Assembly (NCBI GenBank): GCA_025965635.1
Contig: JAOPWO010000423.1
Coordinates: forward strand, 1-17,879
Length of the DNA stretch: 17,879 nt
Reading direction: 5' to 3'
From: Modestobacter sp.
Lineage (GTDB): Bacteria > Actinomycetota > Actinomycetes > Mycobacteriales > Geodermatophilaceae
Under the pieces are notes generated by a model. The model had not been told where the DNA came from. It worked only from the letters and a program-made list of their open reading frames with translations, and ran no database searches. Shown here piece by piece: positions 1-5,716 of the stretch (positions within the stretch are counted from its first letter, which is position 1; every line of letters begins with the position of its first letter). The position numbers were made by a program, and so were the translations under genes.

Positions 1-123
1 GCGGCGGTGCACGACCGCGACCTGGCCGGGCCATGGCGCGCGGCGGCGGACGGCGACGTCGCTGCGGTCCTCCGCGAGTTCCCGGGCGACCCTAGAGTCC
101 ACGTGTGGCGACCCGGGAACTGA
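1..123 (+). CDS. Possible 3' end of an unidentified gene
   Basis: An open frame enters from the left edge and stops at the TGA at 121-123. It gives about 40 residues ending in RVHVWRPGN, and its codons mostly end in G or C up to about base 90. It would overlap the next gene by 19 bases. I recognise no family in it. The opposite strand is also open here from a GTG at 102 to the left edge, so a divergent gene is equally possible. The TAGAGT promoter box inside this stretch argues that real coding stops before base 90. Confidence 0.25.
   Translation, partial: AAVHDRDLAGPWRAAADGDVAAVLREFPGDPRVHVWRPGN
93..98 (+). promoter_or_regulatory. -10 box of a leaderless promoter
   Basis: TAGAGT matches the actinobacterial TANNNT -10 consensus. 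It ends 6 bases before the GTG at 105, so the expected transcription start falls on or next to the start codon. No Shine-Dalgarno sequence precedes this GTG, which fits a leaderless mRNA. No convincing -35 box was seen. Confidence 0.5.
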
Positions 124-1004
124 CGACCATCACCACCGGCGGCTCCTACTTCGAGGGCCCCCGGTGGCACGACGGCACCTGGTGGGTGTCTGATTTCTAC
201 GCCCGCGAGGTCCTGCGGGTGACCGCCACCGGCGAGGTGACGGTGGTCGTCGCGGTCGAGCAGCAGCCCTCCGGGCTCGGCTGGCTCCCCGACGGCTCCC
301 TCGTGGTCGTGTCGATGAGGGACCACCGGCTGCTCCGCTTCGCCGACGGGCAGCTCAGCACCCTGGCCGACCTGACGCCGTACTGCGGTGGGCACCTCAA
401 CGACTGCGTCGTCGACGCCGCCGGGCACGTGTTCGTCGGCGACTTCGGCTTCGACCTGATGGGCGGTGCGGCTCCTGCGCCGGCCTCGCTGAAGCGGGTC
501 GACCCGGGCGGCACCGTGACCGTGGTCGCCGAGGGGCTGCAGTTCCCGAACGGCGCGGTCATCACCCCGGACGGCGGCACGCTCATCGTGGGCGAGACCT
601 TCGGCAACCGGTACACCGCCTTCGACCTGGCGCCCGACGGGACGCTCTCCCACCGGCGGGTGTGGGCCCGGCTCGGACCGGAGGTGACCGGCACGACCAC
701 GGCAGAGGCGATCGGCCAGGTGAAGATCGCTCCGGACGGCTGCACGCTGGACGCCGACGGGCACATCTGGGCCGCGGACGGCGTCGGCAACCGGGTGCTG
801 CGGGTGGCGCCGGGCGGCGCGGTCGTCGACGAGATCACGGCGCCGGAGGGCCAGGGTGTGTTCGCCTGCGCGCTGGGCGGCGACGACGGCCGGACGCTGC
901 TGATGTGCTGCGCGCCGGACTTCCTCGAGCACAACCGCGCACCGGTCCGCGAGGCAGTGCTGGTGACCGCGCGGGTCGCCGTCCCGCACGCCGGTCTCCC
1001 CTGA
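105..1004 (+). CDS. SMP-30/gluconolactonase/LRE-like beta-propeller hydrolase
   Basis: This 299-residue protein has the six-bladed propeller layout of the SMP-30/gluconolactonase family, which usually hydrolyses sugar lactones or related esters with one bound divalent metal. The three expected metal ligands can be placed: Glu17 in FEGPRW, Asn149 in QFPNG and Asp211 in APDGC, matching Glu18, Asn154 and Asp204 of human SMP30. HLND (97-100) is the usual substrate-side motif. There is no signal peptide or membrane segment, so it should be cytoplasmic. The GTG at 105 is chosen because it sits 6 bases after a TAGAGT box and leaves EGPRW at the normal distance from the N terminus. No pathway partner is adjacent, so the substrate cannot be named. 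Confidence 0.85.
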   Translation: MATRELTTITTGGSYFEGPRWHDGTWWVSDFYAREVLRVTATGEVTVVVAVEQQPSGLGWLPDGSLVVVSMRDHRLLRFADGQLSTLADLTPYCGGHLNDCVVDAAGHVFVGDFGFDLMGGAAPAPASLKRVDPGGTVTVVAEGLQFPNGAVITPDGGTLIVGETFGNRYTAFDLAPDGTLSHRRVWARLGPEVTGTTTAEAIGQVKIAPDGCTLDADGHIWAADGVGNRVLRVAPGGAVVDEITAPEGQGVFACALGGDDGRTLLMCCAPDFLEHNRAPVREAVLVTARVAVPHAGLP

Positions 1005-1138
1005 GCACCGTCCGCGGGCTCAGCCCCCGCGCCAGGACCCCTTCCAGCTGATGCACAGCTGCGCTGCACTGGGAGCACAGCGGAGCACTGCACGCTGGGC
1101 CGTTCCAGCCGGTCGAGCCGGCTCACTGAGGAGGCACC

Positions 1139-1315
1139 GTGCGCATCGGTCTGTTCGGTCTCATCTACCTGCTCGTCGGCGTCGTCGTGGCGCTGACCAA
1201 CGGTTACAACAGCGTCGCCGGCGTCTCCGAGGTGATCTCGCTGGTCGCGGCCGTCGTGCTGTGGCCGGCGATCTTCTTCGGCGTCGACCTGCACGTCCCG
1301 CCGATCACCACGTGA
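1139..1315 (+). CDS. Small two-helix membrane protein (58 aa)
   Basis: A short gene starts at GTG 1139 behind an excellent ribosome site, GAGGAGG at 1128-1134, with a 4-base spacer, and stops at TGA 1313-1315. The product is almost wholly hydrophobic: one helix at about residues 3-20, a polar turn TNGYNSVAGVSE (20-31), and a second helix at about 32-49, then a short tail HVPPITT. Actinobacteria carry comparable tiny two-helix membrane proteins of 50-60 residues with no known function, and this one resembles them in size and topology. It stands alone between the propeller gene and the convergent lectin-transpeptidase gene, whose stop lies 11 bases further on. The function is unknown. Confidence 0.75.
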   Translation: MRIGLFGLIYLLVGVVVALTNGYNSVAGVSEVISLVAAVVLWPAIFFGVDLHVPPITT

Positions 1316-1325
1316 GCCGCCGGGG

Positions 1326-2678
1326 TCAGCCGATCGCGATCAGCGGTCCCGCCGTCGGGGTGAGCCAGCGCATCAGCGCCGTCAGGCTGCCGCGGTCGAC
1401 GGCCACGCAGCCGGCCGTCGGGCGGCCGTTGGAGATGTGCAGGAAGAACGCCGACCCGGCGCCCGGGGTGACCCGCGGGCGGTTGTAGTCGATGACCACG
1501 GCCTGGTCGTAGACCGCGCCCTGGGCGTACAGGTTCTCCCCGGCCGCCTCGTTGAACGGGCAGCTCCCGGCCGCGCAGCGGGTGTGCTGGTTGTACAGCC
1601 GGCTGCGCACGTCCGAGACCCACCAGTCCTTGCGGTCCACCTTCCGGTAGGGCAGCGCGGTGCCCGGGTCGCCCAGCCGGCCGAAAGCCTCGGTCAGCCC
1701 GAAGGTGCCGGCCGGTGTCCGGGTCGACGTCTCGGAGGCCGTCCCGACACCGCGCGAGCCGAGCTGCGCGGGCACCGGCCCGAGCACCGGGGTCCAGCCG
1801 CCGCTGCGCCGCTCCCAGGCCACCAGCTGCCCGGTGGTCGCGCCGGGCCGGTCGGCGAGGACGGTGACGACCTGGTCGGCCGAGCCGGTGGTCACCGGGA
1901 GGGGGAACGGGGTGGCCCAGGCGGTGCTCCCGTTGGCGCGGGAGAGCACGATGTTGCCGTCGTTGCGCAGGGCCACCGAGCCGCCCGGATTGCCCCAGGT
2001 GCGGCTGTCCCACAGCGCCCGGCCGGACCCGGCGTAGACGACGAGGTTGCCATCGGGCTGCATGGTCAGCCGATTGCGGGCGCCGACGGTGCGGGTGGCC
2101 GAGAGCACCTGGTTCCCGGCGCCGTAGAAGACGACGTTGCCGTCGGTCTGCACGACGAACCGGGACCGGCCGTCGGGCGAGGTGAGCTGCTGGCCGGCGT
2201 ACAGCGACTGCCCGGGGCGCAGCCGGTCGGGGGTGTCCCGGCCGGTGGACCAGGCCTTGCTGTTGTCGGGCCGCCACACCCCGAGCTCGCCGGTGTCCTT
2301 CAGCACCACGCGGGCACCGTCGGACCCCCAGGTCCGGGTGTCCCACAGCGCCCGGCCGGATGCGGAGTGGACGACGAGGTTGCCGTCGGGCTGCATGTCC
2401 AGCCGGTTGCCGGCGCCCCACGTGCCGGTGGCGGCCAGCGCCCGGCCGTCGGCGGCGTAGACGACGACGTTGCCGTCGGTCTGCATCTCCGCCCGGTACC
2501 GGCGGTCCGGCGAGACGAGCTGCTGGCCGGCCCGGAGGCCCTGGCCGGCGTGCAGCCGGTCGCTCCCGGCCGCGGCCTGGACGGGCGTGGCGAGGCCGGG
2601 CACCGTGGCGGCGGCGATCACCGCCAGGACCAGGACGACCCGGAGGAGCACGCGCCCGAGCCGCCCGCAGATCCCCAT
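1326..2678 (-). CDS. Secreted bulb-lectin repeat/L,D-transpeptidase fusion
   Basis: The 450-residue protein has a signal peptide (residues 1-36, ending near PVQAAA). Two bulb-type (B-lectin) modules follow at about 41-145 and 152-255. They hold four mannose-site motifs of the form QxDGNxVx(Y/H): Gln66-Tyr74, Gln96-His104, Gln177-Tyr185 and Gln207-Tyr215. Two further repeats, at 126-143 and 237-254, are degenerate. The C-terminal domain (about 315-450) looks like the YkuD-type L,D-transpeptidase family (COG3786-like): RTPAGTFGLTE, then FFLHI (His414) and TAGCVAV (Cys424, the expected nucleophile). The likely role is a secreted wall-bound enzyme held by sugar binding, acting on peptidoglycan or a related polymer. 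An upstream GTG at 2705 is possible, but the ATG at 2678 is preferred. It gives a cleaner signal peptide, avoids rare codons (CTA, TCA, GTT) and lies just after a TACGGT box. Confidence 0.82.
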   Translation of the reverse strand: MGICGRLGRVLLRVVLVLAVIAAATVPGLATPVQAAAGSDRLHAGQGLRAGQQLVSPDRRYRAEMQTDGNVVVYAADGRALAATGTWGAGNRLDMQPDGNLVVHSASGRALWDTRTWGSDGARVVLKDTGELGVWRPDNSKAWSTGRDTPDRLRPGQSLYAGQQLTSPDGRSRFVVQTDGNVVFYGAGNQVLSATRTVGARNRLTMQPDGNLVVYAGSGRALWDSRTWGNPGGSVALRNDGNIVLSRANGSTAWATPFPLPVTTGSADQVVTVLADRPGATTGQLVAWERRSGGWTPVLGPVPAQLGSRGVGTASETSTRTPAGTFGLTEAFGRLGDPGTALPYRKVDRKDWWVSDVRSRLYNQHTRCAAGSCPFNEAAGENLYAQGAVYDQAVVIDYNRPRVTPGAGSAFFLHISNGRPTAGCVAVDRGSLTALMRWLTPTAGPLIAIG

Positions 2679-2686
2679 GGGAACTG

Positions 2687-2692
2687 ACCGTA
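2687..2692 (-). promoter_or_regulatory. -10 box for the lectin-transpeptidase gene
   Basis: Read on the minus strand this is TACGGT (TANNNT consensus), ending 8 bases before the ATG at 2678. No Shine-Dalgarno sequence lies before that ATG, so a leaderless or nearly leaderless message is likely. This supports ATG 2678 over GTG 2705, because the box would fall inside the coding region of the longer form. Confidence 0.4.
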
Positions 2693-2891
2693 GGCCCGCA
2701 GCCACCCCTTGCCACGGGCGCGCGCCTCAGGCGTCTCCGTCGTCCCACGACGTCCGTCCAGCACCGTCGTCGACCCGGTGCGGGCGGGGTAGAGGAGGTG
2801 CGGCGGCAGGTCGCGCGGGTTGACCGCACCGGCTGCGCAGCCCTCGTCCGGGCCCTCCGGACGGGATCGACGACGGAGGGACGACCGGGCC

Positions 2892-4994
2892 GTGGAGCAG
2901 ATCAACGGACGCCTGCTCAGCTGGGCGTCCATCCTGGAGCCCAGCACCCGCGAGCAGGCCGAGCGCACCGCGGCGATGCCGTTCATCCACCCGTACCTGG
3001 CGCTGATGCCCGACGCGCACCTGGGCAAGGGCGCGACCGTCGGGTCGGTCATCCCGACCGAGGGCGCGATCATCCCGGCCGCGGTGGGGGTCGACATCGG
3101 CTGCGGGATGATGGCGGTGCGCACCCGGTTCCGCGGCGCCGACCTGCCCGCAGCCAAGGACCTCGCCGTCCTGCACGGGCAGATCTCGCGGGCCATCCCG
3201 CTGTCGGCCGGCCGGTACAACAAGTCCGTCCGGGACACGGCGGCGCCGCGGGTCGCCGAGCTGCGCGGGCTGCCGGGTGTCGAGCAGGCCGACACCGCGG
3301 CCGGCAACTGGCCGCTGCAGCTGGGCTCGCTCGGATCGGGCAACCACTTCATCGAGGTCTCCCTCGATGAGGAGGACCGGGTCTGGCTGTTCCTGCACTC
3401 CGGCTCGCGCGGGGTCGGCAACAAGCTGGCCTCGCGGCACATCCGGGTGGCGCAGGAGCGATGCCGCGCCCAGGGCATCGAGCTGGCCGACCGTGACCTC
3501 GCGTACCTGGTGGAGGGCGAGCCGGAGTTCGACGCCTACATCGAGGCGCTGCGCTGGGCGCAGCGGTTCGCCTACCTCAACCGCGAGGAGATGATGGACC
3601 GCGTCGTCCCCCAGCTGGCTCGGTTCCTGCGCACCGACGTCGAGCGGGTGGAGACCATCAACTGCTTCGCGGGCGAGACCGCAGTCATCACCCGCACCGG
3701 CACGCGACCGATCGAAGCTCTGGCTGGCGGCGAGCACGAACTCCTCACGGCTCATGGAAAGTGGATCAAGGCACCGGTCCGCTCCTTCGGCCGGCAGGAG
3801 GTGGGTGAGGTCGTCCTCAGCCGCTCGGGGGAGACCACGGTCATCCGCGCTACAGCGGAGCACAGCTGGCTGTTGAGGTCATGGGGAGGGCGCGGGTACG
3901 AGGTCACAACGGCGGAACTGCGTCCCGGCGACCGACTCCGGTCCACCTTTCCCGAGCAGCCGGAGGATCTCCGCGTCGACCGCATCTCGGCGGCGCGCGG
4001 CTTCGTCTACGGAGACGGCAGCGCGGCCGGTTCCCGGTCACGAGCCAACTCCTGCGGGGCCCAGGAGGCAGCGCTCGTGCCCTTGTCCGCGGGCCTGGGT
4101 CACCGTCCACGGCACTACGGTCGGTCGACCTGCATCGACGGACCACCCGGCGGACGGACGTGCCACCGGCCCAGCCTCGACTCCGCACCATCGGAGCTCT
4201 ACGGCTGGCTCGCGGGCTACTTCTCGGCCGTGGGGGACGTCGACAGGGCGGGCCGGCCGACGCTGGCTTCATCGTCTCGGGATGACCTCGAGTTCGTGCG
4301 GACTGCTAGTCAGGCAGTCGGTATCGGCACCTTCGGCATCCGCTCCCGGGTCAGGCTCGAACACCGGGGATCACCGACTTCGCTCCACCGGGTCCGGCTG
4401 ATGCGCGGAGACCTCACCCCCGGGTTCTTCCTCATCCCTGAGCACCGCGCGCGGTACGAGTCCCGGCGCGCCGCCGCTGAACGTCGCGGTTGGGACGTGA
4501 TCTCGGTGCGCGCGACCGGCGAGACGACGGAGGTGTACTGCGCCGTCGTCGAACGCACGCACTCCTTCGCCCTGGCTGACAACATCCTGACCGGGAACTG
4601 CCACCACAACTACACCGAGCGCGAGGTGCACCACGGGCGCGAGGTGTGGCTGTCCCGCAAGGGCGCGATCTCGGCGCGCACGGGGCAGGGCGGGCTCATC
4701 CCCGGCTCGATGGGGACGGCGTCCTACGTCGTCGTCGGCAAGGGCAACGAGCAGGCGCTGCTGTCCAGCCCGCACGGCGCCGGCCGCAACCACTCACGGA
4801 CGGCGGCACGCCGGCTGTTCACCCGGGCGGACCTGGACGAGCGGATGACCGGCATCGCCTGGGGGCACTCCAACGCGTTCCTCGACGAGCACCCCGACGC
4901 GTACAAGCCGATCGACCAGGTCATGGCCGACGCGGCGGACCTGGTGGAGGTGCGGCACACGCTGCGCCAGATCGTGAACGTGAAGGGCGACTGA
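2892..4994 (+). CDS. rtcB: RtcB-family RNA ligase precursor containing an intein
   Basis: RtcB joins RNA ends carrying 2',3'-cyclic phosphate or 3'-phosphate to 5'-OH ends, using GTP and Mn2+, in RNA repair or tRNA splicing. The 700-residue precursor begins MEQINGRLLSWASILEP. Family motifs in order are VDIGCG (Asp68, Cys71), GNHF (His152), HSGSRG (His169), CHHNY (570-574) and PHGAGR (His628), the last holding the expected guanylylated His. Residues 258-569 are an intein. After removal the exteins (257 + 131) give a normal 388-residue RtcB with an intact INCHHNY. The GTG at 2892 is chosen because homologues begin at this point and GGAGGG lies at 2875-2880. A TTG at 2820 would add 24 arginine-rich residues. 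No archease gene is visible. The start is divergent from the lectin gene, and the stop converges with the SnoaL-like gene 14 bases away. Confidence 0.95.
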   Translation: MEQINGRLLSWASILEPSTREQAERTAAMPFIHPYLALMPDAHLGKGATVGSVIPTEGAIIPAAVGVDIGCGMMAVRTRFRGADLPAAKDLAVLHGQISRAIPLSAGRYNKSVRDTAAPRVAELRGLPGVEQADTAAGNWPLQLGSLGSGNHFIEVSLDEEDRVWLFLHSGSRGVGNKLASRHIRVAQERCRAQGIELADRDLAYLVEGEPEFDAYIEALRWAQRFAYLNREEMMDRVVPQLARFLRTDVERVETINCFAGETAVITRTGTRPIEALAGGEHELLTAHGKWIKAPVRSFGRQEVGEVVLSRSGETTVIRATAEHSWLLRSWGGRGYEVTTAELRPGDRLRSTFPEQPEDLRVDRISAARGFVYGDGSAAGSRSRANSCGAQEAALVPLSAGLGHRPRHYGRSTCIDGPPGGRTCHRPSLDSAPSELYGWLAGYFSAVGDVDRAGRPTLASSSRDDLEFVRTASQAVGIGTFGIRSRVRLEHRGSPTSLHRVRLMRGDLTPGFFLIPEHRARYESRRAAAERRGWDVISVRATGETTEVYCAVVERTHSFALADNILTGNCHHNYTEREVHHGREVWLSRKGAISARTGQGGLIPGSMGTASYVVVGKGNEQALLSSPHGAGRNHSRTAARRLFTRADLDERMTGIAWGHSNAFLDEHPDAYKPIDQVMADAADLVEVRHTLRQIVNVKGD
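3663..4598 (+). other. Intein in RtcB, with degenerate LAGLIDADG endonuclease
   Basis: This is a 312-residue protein intron. It starts with Cys258 (block A, CFAGETAVIT) and ends ILTGN569, followed by extein Cys570. Block B is ATAEHSW, with Thr321 and His324. Block F is around VVERTHSFALADN. The penultimate residue is Gly rather than the usual His. A two-motif LAGLIDADG homing endonuclease fills the middle: RGFVYGDG keeps the acidic residue (Asp375), but the second motif, WLAGYFSAVGDVD, has Val447 where the catalytic Asp of the usual ADG is expected. Codon use differs from the exteins: 10 of the 38 codons after Cys258 end in A or T, against 1 of the 38 before it. That indicates later acquisition. 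Confidence 0.93.
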
Positions 4995-5008
4995 CCGGGG
5001 ACCCCGTC

Positions 5009-5611
5009 TCAGCCGGCGAGCCAGGCCGCGCCGCGCGCGTAGAGCGCCTCGACCCCGGGGCCGGTCAGCCCCGGCATGTCCGGCTTCACGTCGTAGCCGA
5101 TGCCGGTCTGCAGGTAGGCCAGGTGGCGGTACCCGGCCGGGTAGGACGCCAGCCGGTCGCGGTCGAGCTGCGGCACGGCGCCCGGCGTCACCGGGTCCAG
5201 CCGGTCCTTCTCGTAGATCGGCTGCCGTAGCACGATCGCCCAGCGCCCGTCGCGGCGCTCGAAGAAGTCGTAGAAGCGGCCGGTGCAGACCACGTCGCAC
5301 AGCACGCCCTCGACCTCGGCCCGCTGGGAGATCATCATCTTGGTCTGGGCGACCGCCCGGGTCCCGGCGACGTCGACCGACGTGCCGCCCAGGAAGTGCA
5401 GGATGCTCACCCCGCGGTCCCAGCCGGCCCGGCTGACCGCGATGAACTCCGCGGCTGGGCCCTGGAACCAGGTGGCCATCATCGCGCCGTCGTCATGCCA
5501 CACGGTGGCGAAGCGCGCCCAGTCTCCGGCGTCGCGCCACACCGCCCAGTTCTCCACGACCTCACGGATGGCACGGCGGTCATCGGCACCGGTGCGGTCC
5601 TGATCAGCCAC
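5009..5611 (-). CDS. SnoaL-like/NTF2-fold protein
   Basis: The 200-residue protein has an alpha+beta cone of the SnoaL/NTF2-like superfamily. An N-terminal helix (RRAIREVVENWAVWRD, 12-27) is followed by a strand-rich core: WHDDGAMMATWFQGP (38-52), HFLGGTSVDV (72-81), DVVCTGRFYDFFER (106-119) and the closing strand WAIVLRQPIYEKD (124-136). It ends in an unusual tail of about 65 residues rich in Tyr and Pro. There is no signal peptide. Members range from dehydratases and cyclases to binding proteins, so no reaction can be assigned. Start GTG 5611 is the best fit to the helix but has no clear ribosome site. The gene is divergent from the ADP-ribosylglycohydrolase gene, with 105 bases between them, and convergent with rtcB. 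Confidence 0.75.
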   Translation of the reverse strand: MADQDRTGADDRRAIREVVENWAVWRDAGDWARFATVWHDDGAMMATWFQGPAAEFIAVSRAGWDRGVSILHFLGGTSVDVAGTRAVAQTKMMISQRAEVEGVLCDVVCTGRFYDFFERRDGRWAIVLRQPIYEKDRLDPVTPGAVPQLDRDRLASYPAGYRHLAYLQTGIGYDVKPDMPGLTGPGVEALYARGAAWLAG

Positions 5612-5630
5612 CCGCTGATGCTCGCACGCG

Positions 5631-5662
5631 CGCTGGACAGGAAGAGCCGGCAGCGTCCAGCG
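5631..5662. repeat. Inverted repeat in a divergent promoter region
   Basis: CGCTGGAC (5631-5638) and its exact reverse complement GTCCAGCG (5655-5662) are separated by 16 bases. They lie in the 105-base gap between the divergent SnoaL-like and ADP-ribosylglycohydrolase genes. The position suits an operator for either or both genes. The regulator is unknown. Confidence 0.4.
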
Positions 5663-5716
5663 ATGATGTCCCTGCGCCCGAAGCGTCGCGGCCGCACCGC
5701 TCACCCGGGAGGGACG

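Noticed and set aside
1013..1031. 6-bp GC stem after the SMP-30-like gene
   Set aside because: CGCGGG/CCCGCG with a 7-base loop is too short to call a terminator in DNA of this composition.
197..1294. 365-residue minus-strand frame opposite the SMP-30-like gene
   Set aside because: It has no recognisable motif and is Ser/Arg/Pro-rich. The plus strand carries a clear SMP-30 family protein and the 58-residue protein.
2790..2800. TAGAGGAGG as a ribosome site or promoter for rtcB
   Set aside because: No start codon in the RtcB frame lies at a suitable distance, and the box lacks the final T of TANNNT.
2820..2891. TTG start 72 bases upstream for rtcB
   Set aside because: The extra 24 residues are Arg/Pro-rich, and RtcB relatives begin at the MEQINGRLLSW position reached from GTG 2892, which also has GGAGGG upstream.
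5396..5716. Upstream extension of the ADP-ribosylglycohydrolase frame
   Set aside because: It overlaps the SnoaL-like gene on the other strand, and the strong GGGAGGG site points to ATG 5717.
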